64,000 bases of DNA from Rhodocyclaceae bacterium (GTDB lineage: Bacteria; Pseudomonadota; Gammaproteobacteria; Burkholderiales; Rhodocyclaceae). A model generated the notes under the pieces. That model was not told where the DNA came from. It searched no databases and saw nothing but the letters and a program-made list of their open reading frames with translations. This document shows positions 1 to 8,085 of this stretch, in pieces; the first letter of the stretch is position 1; every line of letters begins with the position of its first letter. The stretch lies in contig JAEUNM010000123.1 of assembly GCA_016791105.1 (NCBI GenBank), forward strand, positions 30,704 to 94,703. Reading direction: 5' to 3'. A program made the position numbers and the translations under genes.

Positions 1-2
1 AT

Positions 3-977
3 TTCGAATTCCATCCGGAGGGCGAATATTCCATCGAAGTCGATCCGCGCAAGGTTGACGACGCGACGGTCGCCATGCTGGCTGAACTTGGCTTCAACCG
101 CATGAGCCTGGGCGTGCAGGATTTCGATCCAGCCGTGCAGGCGGCGGTGAACCGCGTGCAGTCGATCGAGGAAACCGTCGCCGTCATCGAGGCGGCGCGG
201 CGCCACGGCTTCAAATCGATCAGCGTGGACCTGATCTACGGGCTGCCGAAACAGAACGTGATCAGTTTCAACCGCACCCTGGAAGAAGTGCTCAAAATCG
301 CGCCCGACCGCGTCGCCGTGTATAACTATGCGCACCTGCCGCGCCTGTTCAAACCGCAGCGCCGCATACTCGAACAGGACTTGCCCGCGCCCGAGGTCAA
401 GCTGCAATTGTTGTCGCTGGCCATCCGCCGGCTGGATGACGCAGGCTACATTTTCATAGGCATGGACCACTTCGCGCGGCCGGATGACGAACTGGCCGTG
501 GCCCAGCGCCGCGGCCGCCTGCAGCGAAATTTCCAGGGCTATTCCACGCACGCGGACTGCGACCTGCTGGCTTTCGGCGTATCGGCCATCGGCAAGGTGG
601 GGCCAACTTATGTGCAGAACTACCGCACGCTCGACGAATATTACGATTCACTCGACACCGGGCGCCTGCCCGTCATGCGCGGCATCGAACTGACGGCGGA
701 CGACTGTTTGCGCCGCTCCATCATTTCTTCGCTCATGTGCCATTTCGAGCTGTCGATTGAATCGATAGAAATCGCGCATCTGATCGATTTTTCCAGCTAT
801 TTCGCACCCGAACTGGCAGAATTGCGGGCCATGGAAGCGGCCGGACTGGTGCAGATAGACAATCAATGGATTACCGTATTGCCGCGCGGGCGCCTGCTGG
901 TACGTGCCATCGCCATGGTGTTCGATCGCTATTTGCGTGCCGACCGCGAGCGTACGCGCTATTCGCGCGTAATCTGA
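3..977 (+). CDS. hemN: Oxygen-independent coproporphyrinogen III dehydrogenase (HemN), 5' truncated by window edge
   Basis: The reading frame is open from base 3, so the N-terminus with the radical-SAM CxxxCxxC cluster motif lies outside the window. HemN uses S-adenosylmethionine radical chemistry to decarboxylate coproporphyrinogen III to protoporphyrinogen IX during anaerobic heme synthesis in the cytoplasm. The visible part carries typical HemN segments: EYSIEVDPR, NRMSLGVQDF followed by VQAAVNRVQ, DLIYGLPKQ, and the GMDHFARP and GYSTHADCDLLAFGVSAIG region, followed by the C-terminal HemN domain. This order distinguishes HemN from the shorter HemW homologues. The gene sits 49 bp before a TauE/SafE-like gene and an HMA-domain gene, a set often found next to cbb3 oxidase genes in betaproteobacteria (family knowledge). 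Function is confident; only the missing 5' end limits it. Confidence 0.93.
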   Translation, partial: FEFHPEGEYSIEVDPRKVDDATVAMLAELGFNRMSLGVQDFDPAVQAAVNRVQSIEETVAVIEAARRHGFKSISVDLIYGLPKQNVISFNRTLEEVLKIAPDRVAVYNYAHLPRLFKPQRRILEQDLPAPEVKLQLLSLAIRRLDDAGYIFIGMDHFARPDDELAVAQRRGRLQRNFQGYSTHADCDLLAFGVSAIGKVGPTYVQNYRTLDEYYDSLDTGRLPVMRGIELTADDCLRRSIISSLMCHFELSIESIEIAHLIDFSSYFAPELAELRAMEAAGLVQIDNQWITVLPRGRLLVRAIAMVFDRYLRADRERTRYSRVI

Positions 978-1026
978 TGCGCCGGCTTGGCTACCGCGGG
1001 CCGGCCTGCGCGCACGGAGGCGTGGT

Positions 1027-1728
1027 TTGACCGCCTATTTCGCAGTTTTCCTGATCGGCCTGTTGGGCGGCACGCACTGCGTGGGCATGTGCGGTGGCAT
1101 CGTGTCGGCGCTATCCGTGCGCATGCCGGGCAGTGCGCGGCGCGAGTGGTCGATACAGCTCGCCTACAACGGCGGCCGCATTGCCGCCTATACCGGCGTA
1201 GGCGCGTTCATGGGTTCGGTGGGCAGCCTGGGGCTGCTGCTCAACGACTGGCTACCGGTACAGATGGCGCTCTATATCTGCGCAAATCTCATGATGGTGG
1301 CGCTGGGCCTGTACCTGACCGGGCTGACTGGCTCGCTTACCTGGCTGGAACGCATAGGCCAGCGTCTGTGGGCGCGCATACAGCCGCACACGCGGCGCTT
1401 CATCCCCGCCCGATCGGCGGCTCAGGCATTGCCGCTGGGCATGTTGTGGGGCTTCCTGCCCTGCGGCATGGTGTATTCGATGCTTGCCACCGCCCTGGTA
1501 TCCGGTTCGGCCGTGCGCGGTGCCGGCCTCATGCTGGCGTTCGGCCTGGGTACGCTGCCCAACCTGATGCTGGCCGGCATGCTGCTTCTACGCCTGCGCG
1601 AATTCGTGCGCAATCGCGCCGTGCGTCTGGTGTCGGGCTGTGTCGTGCTCGGCTTCGGCGTGTTCGGTCTGGCCAATGCGGCGACCTTGGGCGGCCGCCT
1701 GTGGCAGGGCGTGGTTTGCCAGGTCTGA
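1027..1728 (+). CDS. TauE/SafE-like (DsbD_2/UreH-type) membrane protein
   Basis: A 233-residue polytopic membrane protein with about six hydrophobic segments. Near the N-terminus (residues 17-24) it carries HCVGMCGG, a CxxxC-like cysteine motif typical of the family annotated as sulfite exporter TauE/SafE or urease-accessory UreH-like. Members are often encoded beside cbb3 oxidase or copper-handling genes and are thought to help metal delivery or cytochrome maturation, but the transported substrate is not established. A second conserved pair-like segment, WGFLPCGMVYS, lies in the middle. The start is TTG at 1027 because a clear GGAGG lies 6 nt upstream and no ATG or GTG is available in frame nearby. 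The HMA-domain gene follows 110 bp downstream, which supports a copper or heme-copper oxidase role by inference. Confidence 0.8.
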   Translation: MTAYFAVFLIGLLGGTHCVGMCGGIVSALSVRMPGSARREWSIQLAYNGGRIAAYTGVGAFMGSVGSLGLLLNDWLPVQMALYICANLMMVALGLYLTGLTGSLTWLERIGQRLWARIQPHTRRFIPARSAAQALPLGMLWGFLPCGMVYSMLATALVSGSAVRGAGLMLAFGLGTLPNLMLAGMLLLRLREFVRNRAVRLVSGCVVLGFGVFGLANAATLGGRLWQGVVCQV

Positions 1729-1838
1729 GTGCGGGGCGCGCAGGCGCAGACCCGCACTGTCCACTTGCACTTTGAATGTGCCGCCCCCAAGTCATCAGGG
1801 CGGCCAGCCAGCCATTACTCTTTTAGAGGATGCTCATC

Positions 1839-2054
1839 ATGGAATCGACCACATTGCGCATAGACGGCATGCACTGTGCCGGCTGCGTAAACAGCCTCAC
1901 GCGCGCCCTGCAGGCCCTGCCGGGCGTATCCAAAGTGCAGGTATCGCTCGCCGATGCGCGCGCCGACGTGGCTCATGACCCCGCGCGTTGCGACCTGGCC
2001 AAATTGCAGGACGCCGTCGCGGCGGCGGGCTTCGAAGCGCGTCCCTGGGGCTGA
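1839..2054 (+). CDS. Heavy-metal-associated (HMA) domain protein, CopZ-like
   Basis: A 71-residue single HMA domain of the ferredoxin-like fold, with the metal-binding GMHCAGC motif at residues 10-16 (Cys13 and Cys16). Such proteins bind Cu(I) and pass it to a CopA-type or CcoI-type P-ATPase in the cytoplasm. The start at 1839 is preferred over an in-frame ATG at 1830: the GAGGA Shine-Dalgarno at 1826-1830 would overlap the earlier ATG but stands 8 nt from the later one. Length equals a stand-alone metallochaperone. The partner ATPase is not in the window. It may belong to the same functional group as the preceding TauE/SafE-like gene. Confidence 0.85.
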   Translation: MESTTLRIDGMHCAGCVNSLTRALQALPGVSKVQVSLADARADVAHDPARCDLAKLQDAVAAAGFEARPWG

Positions 2055-2181
2055 CCGTCCCGCGCGGTCGGCAGGCGACAGCCGGCAATCCGGCTTAGCC
2101 CAAGCGCATGAGCCGTTCGGCCTATGGCGCAGCCTTTGAATTTATTGCATCCTGCGTCACGAGTAATGACGAGAGGATGCA

Positions 2182-3342
2182 ATGGACGCGTGCGCGCTTG
2201 CGCCGGAATCTGCCGGGCTGAGTTTTGACGCCTGCGCGCCTGTCTGCAAGCGCAGTTTCGCGCTGGATGGCGTACAGACTGCCGGACGCGAGCGCCTGCC
2301 GCGGCTTGCCATAGGCTATGAATGTCATGGCAACCTGAACGCCGCCGCCGATAACTGCATTTTGCTCATCCATCCGTTCGGCGGCCACGGCCATGCGGCG
2401 GGACGTTACCGCAGTTCCGATGCGGTGCCGGGTTTCCTGGACGAAGTGATCGGCCCTGGCAAGTTGTTCGACACGCGCCGCTACCTCCTGGTCTGCAGCG
2501 ACGGCATCGCCAACATCAATGCCGCCAGCCCGGCTGTCATCAGCAGCGGCCCGGCGTCGATCGATCCGGCGACTGGCCTGGCCCATGGCGCCGATTTTCC
2601 CTTTCTGTCGGTGCAGGACATGGTTGCCGTCCAGCATGCCCTGCTGCAGCATCTTGGCGTGCGGCGGCTGCGCGCCATTGTGGCTGGCGGGCTGGCGTCC
2701 GCGCAGGCGCTGGACTGGGCTGCTGCCTATCCGGACACGGTGGAGCGCGTGATCGCGCCAGCCCCCATCGGCTTGCTACCGGAATCCTATGTTGTAAACC
2801 GGCTCGGCCAGTGGCTGGTGCCCGTTCTTTCGAACTTTTCCTCGCAACAGAGCTTTGGCAGCGACTGTCTGCCGTCCGGCAAACGCGGGCTTATCGCTGC
2901 ATTGCAGGGCATCGCTCACAGCATGCGCGACTGTTCGTCGACTGCTACGTGTTCCTCTTTGCTGCAGGCGCCGCCCGGTGAGCTAAATGCTGCGGAGCGC
3001 GATTTTCTGCTGCACCTGGCCTTCGGTAATTCGGCGGCACGGTTCGATGACGTCGATGCGCTCACGCTTTGCTATCAGGTGCGCGCGTATCAGACCTGGC
3101 GTTGCGGCCGCCCCCTGCCGCTTTCCGAGGCCTGCCGGCACATGCGCGCGCGCATGCTGTTCGTTACGGTTGCGGGCGACTTGTTTGCGCGCGCGCATTG
3201 CATCGAAGCGGCCGCCGCCGAACTGCGTGAACACGGCGTGCGGGTTGAATCTGCGCGGCTGGACGAGGACGGCGGCCACCTCGCCTGGGAAAGCTGTTTC
3301 ACCCGCCAGGCGGATCTGATCGCATCTTTCCTTGCGGACTGA
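2182..3342 (+). CDS. MetX-like alpha/beta hydrolase fold protein lacking the canonical nucleophile serine
   Basis: A 386-residue protein that aligns by eye with homoserine O-acetyltransferase (MetX): an N-terminal strand region (YECHGNLN), HPFGGHGHAAG where MetX has the oxyanion-region HALTGDSHVAG, the GPGKLFDT and SDG segments, and the nucleophile-elbow region IVAGGLASAQALDW (residues 166-179). In MetX the elbow reads GGSMGGMQALEW; here the serine position is Gly170 and a serine appears three residues later (Ser173). A C-terminal GGHLAW (His366) and an Asp-containing AGDLF segment match the rest of the triad. The start ATG follows GAGAGG by 6 nt. It is therefore probably not a normal homoserine acetyltransferase. 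It could be a diverged paralogue with another nucleophile or a pseudoenzyme. No methionine-pathway gene is adjacent. Confidence 0.65.
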   Translation: MDACALAPESAGLSFDACAPVCKRSFALDGVQTAGRERLPRLAIGYECHGNLNAAADNCILLIHPFGGHGHAAGRYRSSDAVPGFLDEVIGPGKLFDTRRYLLVCSDGIANINAASPAVISSGPASIDPATGLAHGADFPFLSVQDMVAVQHALLQHLGVRRLRAIVAGGLASAQALDWAAAYPDTVERVIAPAPIGLLPESYVVNRLGQWLVPVLSNFSSQQSFGSDCLPSGKRGLIAALQGIAHSMRDCSSTATCSSLLQAPPGELNAAERDFLLHLAFGNSAARFDDVDALTLCYQVRAYQTWRCGRPLPLSEACRHMRARMLFVTVAGDLFARAHCIEAAAAELREHGVRVESARLDEDGGHLAWESCFTRQADLIASFLAD

Positions 3343-3705
3343 CTAGTTCCCTGCCAGCCACTTGAACAGTGCGCTGCGCTTCGTTGCGGGTGTTCGCTGC
3401 TGCGTGATGGCAGGCAAAAACTGGCCCGGGCAGTCAGTCGCTTAGTTGCTGCTGTGCTGGCCCATGGCCCGTCGCCTTTGTGCCAATGTCATGGCTGCGG
3501 CGCACCCGGCTGGCGCCGGCGTTGCCAGCCTTACTGCTGCCGCAGGCTATGCAGCAATTCGGGTGGCAAAATGACTAATGGCGAAATTGTGTCGCCTCGT
3601 GCCAGCGTGAAAAAATCACGCATCGCGGCACCACGGAGCTGGCGTGCCGCGCAGCCCCATGCTACACTTTAAAAGCTGTACCGATTGAACCCTGCGCCTT
3701 GGCAC
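3343..3705. other. Intergenic stretch without recognised gene
   Basis: About 360 bases between the MetX-like gene and the riboswitch. I see no convincing coding potential. A TACACT hexamer near 3663-3668 could be the -10 element that drives the riboswitch transcript, but no good -35 hexamer is visible, so no promoter is called. Confidence 0.4.
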
Positions 3706-3806
3706 GGCAACAGAAGTCAGCGCAGGAATAGGGCAAATCCGGTGAAAGCCGGAGACGCAAAACCATGGACCTAAAGCGCACGCTGCGCAATGGCCGCCAG
3801 GTTGCC
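3706..3806 (+). promoter_or_regulatory. Cyclic-di-GMP-I (GEMM-I) riboswitch aptamer
   Basis: The segment has the GEMM-I landmarks in order: AGGGCAAA at about 3729, a P2 stem TCCGG/CCGGA closed by a GAAA-type loop, GACGCAAAACCAT, CCTAAAG, a GCGCA-rich P3 stem returning to ATGG, and the terminal CCGCCAGGTTGCC. The outer P1 can form between GGCAAC (3706-3711) and GTTGCC (3801-3806). GEMM-I RNAs bind cyclic di-GMP and control downstream genes in cis. The next gene, 83 bp downstream, is a secreted metalloprotease with PPC-like and PKD modules, a plausible member of a motility or biofilm regulon. I assigned this by motif reading; a covariance search would settle it. Confidence 0.85.
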
Positions 3807-3843
3807 AATCGGCTGGCCTCGCTTCGGGCGAGGAGCCGCAACC
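3800..3843 (+). promoter_or_regulatory. Candidate riboswitch expression platform (competing hairpin)
   Basis: Directly after the aptamer, GGTTGC (3800-3805) can pair with GCAACC (3838-3843), enclosing GGCT/AGCC and a CCTCGC-TTCG-GCGAGG stem-loop. The first strand of this hairpin is also the 3' strand of aptamer P1, so the two folds exclude each other. There is no U-tract, so it is not a classical intrinsic terminator; it may act through Rho or by altering access to the ribosome site (GGGAGG, about 3880) of the protease gene. The mechanism is inferred. Confidence 0.55.
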
Positions 3844-3888
3844 CCGCCAACGCTGCGTGTGCCCATTTCCCTTACTCGGGAGGAATGA

Positions 3889-5967
3889 ATGGGCACTCAC
3901 ACCACCCAATCCGCTGCGCCGCGCGCGCGAAAATTTGCATCCTTGCTGCTGGCCGGCGCTACGCTGGCGTTTGGCCTTGTGTCGGGCGCCGGCGCTGACG
4001 ACAGCGTTGCGCACCGGCAAAAGCCGCCTTTTCCGCAAGTGAAGCTTGACCGCCACGTGCGTGGCGACGAAGCCGTCACTGCACTGGGCAACAAGCTCGC
4101 CGCTGTCGCCGACTGGTACGGCATGACGCCGCAAACGTTCAGCGCCATGCTGCGCGCCGATCGCCACGCCCGCCTCGATACCGCCGGCCGGCTGCACTAC
4201 GTCGATGAACTGATCGCGCCGCTGGGCGGTGCCAACGCCGTCAGCGGCTCGCTCAATTCGACTGGCGCGCTGTTGCCGCTGGATCAGACGTTCCTGCTGC
4301 ACAGCCGGCCCGGCGCGAAACGTGTGATGTACCTGGATTTTCGTGGTGGCACGCTGAGCGGTACGGCCTGGAATGCCAGCTACGGCATTACCACCATCAA
4401 TGCCCCGGCATTCGATCTGGATGGCGATGCCACGACCTTCAACGACACCGAACTGGGGCGCATGCAGTACATCTGGCAGCGCGTGGCGGAAGATTACGCG
4501 CCCTTGGACGTCGATGTGACCACCGAGCTGCCGGCCGCTGCTGCGATCACGCGCTCCAGTACCAGCGACGACACCTTCGGCACGCGCGTCCTCATCACCA
4601 AGGATTTCACTGCCGCGACCAGTTCCCCCTGCGGCTGCGGCGGCATCGCCTACGTGGGCATATTTGACGACGTGGGCGATTACTACAAACCGGCACTGGT
4701 GTTTTACGACAAGCTCGGCTCCGGCAACGAAAAATACGTCGCCGAAGCCATTTCGCACGAAGCTGGCCACAACAGCGGGCTGTCGCACGACGGCTATAAC
4801 GATGGCGTGACCGTGCAGGGCTATTACGCCGGCCACGGCAGCGGCGCCACCGGCTGGGCACCCATCATGGGCGTGGGCTACTCCAAGGAACTGACGCAGT
4901 GGAGCAAGGGCGAATATCCCTACGCAACGCAAACGCAGGACGATTTTGCCGTCATGCAGGCGACCGGTTTGCCGCTGCGCGCCGATGACCACGGCGACAC
5001 GCCGGCTACCGCCACGCCTTTCGATTACGTCGCCAATGGCGGCGCCGGCAGCATTAGCGGCAGCGGCGCGATCAGCACGCGCACCGATGTCGATTACTTC
5101 AGCTTTTACGCCGGCGCGGGCGCCGCCACCATCAACGTCAGCCCGGTCGCGCGCGGCGCCAACCTGGACATCGAAGCCACGCTGTACGATGCATACGGCA
5201 ATGTGCTCGCGGTCATCAATCCTTCCGCCACGCTGAACGCCAGCATTTCGGTCACCCTGCCGGCGGCAGGCACCTACTATGTGAAAGTCGATGGCGTCGG
5301 CAAGGGCGACCTCACCACCGGCTATTCCGACTATGCCAGCGTGGGCAATTATTTCATCAGCGGTAGTGTGCCCAATTCCGGCAATCTACCGCCCACTGCC
5401 GCGGCGTCCGCCTCGGTGGTGAGCGGTACGACGCCCCTGGTGGTAGATTTTTCCAGTGCCGGCTCCAGCGATCCGGAAGGTGGCGCGCTTACCTACGACT
5501 GGAACTTTGGTGACGGCAGCGCGCATTCCAGTGCCGCCAATCCGTCGCACACCTATGCCAGCGCGGGAACTTTCGTTGCCACCCTGGTAGTAACCGATGC
5601 GCTGGGCGCCACCGCCAGCGCGCAGGTCACGATTACCGCGACGGCGCCGCCGCCCGCGCTGCACGTGAAATCCATGACGATCACGCTCGCCAAAAATAAC
5701 AAGAAGGGCGCCCAGGCGACCGCGAAAGTGACGGTGGTCGATGCAAACGGTGTGGCGGTGAGCAGCGCGACGGTTACCGGTACCTGGAGCGGTGTGGTGA
5801 GCGGCAGCAGTTCCGTGCTCACCAATTCCAGCGGCGTGTCCAGTTCGGCCTCAGCGTGGACCAAGACGCGCGGCACGCTTACCTACACGGTGACCAGCAT
5901 ATCGCGCTCCGGCTACCTCTATGACAGCGCACAAAACGCCGCCACGAGCGTATCGATCACCTACTGA
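3889..5967 (+). CDS. Secreted zinc metalloprotease with pre-peptidase-like and PKD domains
   Basis: A 692-residue exported protein. A signal peptide is seen at residues 1-36 (basic start, hydrophobic LLLAGATLAFGLV core). The catalytic region carries HEAGHNSGLSH at residues 290-300, the extended HExxHxxGxxH zinc site of metzincin-like peptidases, with Glu291 as the general base. A region around residues 370-490 (DHGDTPATATPFDY, then VDYFSFYAGAGAATINV) resembles the bacterial pre-peptidase C-terminal domain. A PKD domain with the WNFGDGS signature starts near residue 502 and ends near 585. The last ~100 residues form a beta-rich Ser/Thr-rich module. The start ATG follows GGGAGG by 5 nt. The preceding c-di-GMP riboswitch implies that protease synthesis follows c-di-GMP level. 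The exact substrate is unknown. Confidence 0.85.
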   Translation: MGTHTTQSAAPRARKFASLLLAGATLAFGLVSGAGADDSVAHRQKPPFPQVKLDRHVRGDEAVTALGNKLAAVADWYGMTPQTFSAMLRADRHARLDTAGRLHYVDELIAPLGGANAVSGSLNSTGALLPLDQTFLLHSRPGAKRVMYLDFRGGTLSGTAWNASYGITTINAPAFDLDGDATTFNDTELGRMQYIWQRVAEDYAPLDVDVTTELPAAAAITRSSTSDDTFGTRVLITKDFTAATSSPCGCGGIAYVGIFDDVGDYYKPALVFYDKLGSGNEKYVAEAISHEAGHNSGLSHDGYNDGVTVQGYYAGHGSGATGWAPIMGVGYSKELTQWSKGEYPYATQTQDDFAVMQATGLPLRADDHGDTPATATPFDYVANGGAGSISGSGAISTRTDVDYFSFYAGAGAATINVSPVARGANLDIEATLYDAYGNVLAVINPSATLNASISVTLPAAGTYYVKVDGVGKGDLTTGYSDYASVGNYFISGSVPNSGNLPPTAAASASVVSGTTPLVVDFSSAGSSDPEGGALTYDWNFGDGSAHSSAANPSHTYASAGTFVATLVVTDALGATASAQVTITATAPPPALHVKSMTITLAKNNKKGAQATAKVTVVDANGVAVSSATVTGTWSGVVSGSSSVLTNSSGVSSSASAWTKTRGTLTYTVTSISRSGYLYDSAQNAATSVSITY

Positions 5968-5987
5968 GCATCAAGCAGATTTACATT

Positions 5988-6016
5988 CGGCCGGGGCGAC
6001 CCGGCCGTTTTGTTTT
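5988..6016 (+). terminator. Rho-independent terminator after the metalloprotease gene
   Basis: A perfect 8-bp stem CGGCCGGG/CCCGGCCG with a GCGA loop is followed by TTTTGTTTT. It lies 20 bp after the protease stop codon and 23 bp from the convergent glnS stop, so it ends the riboswitch-controlled transcript. Confidence 0.9.
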
Positions 6017-6038
6017 CAACCCTGCCGCGCGTGCAGTT

Positions 6039-7874
6039 TCAGCGCCCGCCGTGGCGGGTCCAGGAATCCTTCAGCGTGACGGTCAGGTTGAATACCGGCG
6101 CCTGCGGTTGGCTATCGACGCGATCGGCCACGAAATAGCCGTGGCGCTCGAACTGGAAACGCTCTTCGGCCTGCGCATCGCGTAGTGCCGGCTCCAGCAT
6201 TGCGGTAATTTCGCGCCGCGAAGCGGGATTCAGATCGTCCAGAAAATTGTGTTCCGGATTGCCGTCTTCCACGTGCAACTTGCCGGAGTCGTCCTCGGTG
6301 GCGGCCCAGCCGCGGCCTTTCGCGGAACCCGGAAACGGGTGGCTGAACAGCCGGTCGTACAGGCGCACCGGCGCTGCGCAGGCGTGCGCGCGGCTCACCC
6401 AGTGCAGGTTGCCCTTCACCTTGTAGTTGTCGGCGCCCGGCGTGCCGGAGCGCGAATCCGGGAAATATTCGCAATGCACGGCGGTCACGCGGCCATCGGC
6501 ATCCTTGTCGCAACTCGTGCATAGCACCACGAAGCCATAGCGCAGGCGCACCTTGTTGCCGGGGTAGAGGCGGTGGTAGCCCTTGACCGGCTGCTCCATG
6601 AAATCTTCGCGCTCCACCCACAGTTCGCGCGTGAAGGGCATGGCGCGCGTGCCCAATTCCGGCTTTTGCGGATGATTCGGGGCGTGGCACTGTTCGACCA
6701 GATCGGCCGGAAAATTGTCGATTACCAGCAGCAGCGGATCCAGCACCGCCACGCGGCGCTCGGCGCGCGAATTCAAATCTTCGCGCATGCAGTCTTCCAG
6801 CACGCTGTAATCGATCCAGGAATTGCCCTTGGAGACCCCTATGCGTTCCGCAAACATGCGGAAACCGTCCGGCGTATAGCCACGGCGACGCCCACCCACG
6901 ATGGTGGGCATGCGCGGGTCATCCCAGCCATCGACATGGTTTTCTTCCACCAACTGGATGAGCTTGCGCTTGGAGAGCACCACGTATTCGAGATTGAGGC
7001 GGGCGAATTCGATTTGCTGCGGCAACGGCCGTGCCAGCAGGCCCAGATCGGCCAGCTTGTCGTTGAGCCACTCATAGAGCGGGCGATGGTCCTCGAATTC
7101 CAGCGTACAGATGGAGTGGGTAATGTTTTCCAGCGCGTCGCACACGCCATGCGCATAGTCGTACATGGGGTAAATGCACCACTGGTCGCCGGTGCGGTGA
7201 TGGTGCGCGTGGCGTATGCGGTAGGCGATGGGATCGCGCAAATTCATGTTGGGCGAAGCCATGTCTATGCGCAGCCGCAGCACGTACTGACCATCCGGAA
7301 ATTCGCCGGCTTTCATGCGCCGCAGCAAATCCAGACTTTGTTCGGCCGGCCGGCTGCGCCAGGGCGAATCGCGCCCCGGCAGCACCAAAGTGCCGCGGTA
7401 CTCGCGCATCTGGTCGGCGCTCAGTTCATCCACGTAGGCGTGGCCGGCCTGCACCAGGCGCTCCGCAAAAGCGTACAGATAGTCGAAATAATCCGAGGCG
7501 AAATAAAGGTGCGGACCCCAACTCCAACCCAGCCAACTGACAGCGTCGAGGATGGAATCGACATATTCCTGTTCCTCTTTGGTTGGATTGGTATCGTCGA
7601 AACGCATGTGGCAGGCGCCGCCGTAATCGCGCGCCAGACCGAAGTTCAGGCAGATCGATTTGGCATGCCCGAAATGCAGGTAGCCATTCGGCTCCGGCGG
7701 AAAACGGGTGCGCAAGGCGGCCGGATCGGGCACGCCGGCGGCTTGTTCGGCGGCCGGGCCGGGGCTGCCGCGCCAGCGCCGGCTGGCAAATCGCCCGCCG
7801 GAAAGATCGGCTTCGACGATTTGGCGAATGAAATTGGAAGAGGCGGTGCCGGGGCTATTTTCGTTGTGCGCCAT
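6039..7874 (-). CDS. glnS: Glutaminyl-tRNA synthetase
   Basis: A 611-residue class I aminoacyl-tRNA synthetase that charges tRNA-Gln with glutamine in the cytoplasm. It opens with SNFIRQIVEADLSGG and has the HIGH motif as HFGH (residues 67-70) in PPEPNGYLHFGH, the conserved FDDTNP segment, and the KMSKS-equivalent VLSKRKL. The C-terminal anticodon-binding beta barrels are represented by the EDFMEQPVKGYHRLYPGN and FNLTVTLKDSW segments. Compared with the Escherichia coli enzyme there is an insertion of about 20 residues before the HIGH region (WRGSPGPAAEQAAG area). The start ATG is at 7874, about 210 bp from the divergent pyrG start. A direct GlnRS means the cell need not rely on GatCAB for Gln-tRNA. 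Confidence 0.97.
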   Translation of the reverse strand: MAHNENSPGTASSNFIRQIVEADLSGGRFASRRWRGSPGPAAEQAAGVPDPAALRTRFPPEPNGYLHFGHAKSICLNFGLARDYGGACHMRFDDTNPTKEEQEYVDSILDAVSWLGWSWGPHLYFASDYFDYLYAFAERLVQAGHAYVDELSADQMREYRGTLVLPGRDSPWRSRPAEQSLDLLRRMKAGEFPDGQYVLRLRIDMASPNMNLRDPIAYRIRHAHHHRTGDQWCIYPMYDYAHGVCDALENITHSICTLEFEDHRPLYEWLNDKLADLGLLARPLPQQIEFARLNLEYVVLSKRKLIQLVEENHVDGWDDPRMPTIVGGRRRGYTPDGFRMFAERIGVSKGNSWIDYSVLEDCMREDLNSRAERRVAVLDPLLLVIDNFPADLVEQCHAPNHPQKPELGTRAMPFTRELWVEREDFMEQPVKGYHRLYPGNKVRLRYGFVVLCTSCDKDADGRVTAVHCEYFPDSRSGTPGADNYKVKGNLHWVSRAHACAAPVRLYDRLFSHPFPGSAKGRGWAATEDDSGKLHVEDGNPEHNFLDDLNPASRREITAMLEPALRDAQAEERFQFERHGYFVADRVDSQPQAPVFNLTVTLKDSWTRHGGR

Positions 7875-8085
7875 GCTTTGATGGATGAAAATTCGGATTC
7901 AGGGAAGTCGCGGCGGAATACCGGACCTTGCCGGGCAATCTTATCACCCAGGCCGGCCGGCGCGCCTGCGGGCCACATTTTTGCAACGCAGCGAGAGCTG
8001 CTTCCGCGCGCCCGCCGCAAGCCGGCAAGGTCGGTTCGGGCGGCAATTTGCGCTATCATCTGGGTTTCCGGCAGTATCGCTCAGC

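Noticed and set aside
3454..3672. A 72-codon frame between the MetX-like gene and the riboswitch
   Set aside because: No ribosome site and a composition rich in Cys, Arg and Pro typical of non-coding GC-rich DNA.
3616..4992. A 458-codon frame on the minus strand over the riboswitch and protease gene
   Set aside because: Antisense shadow; it conflicts with the riboswitch and the HExxH protease frame.
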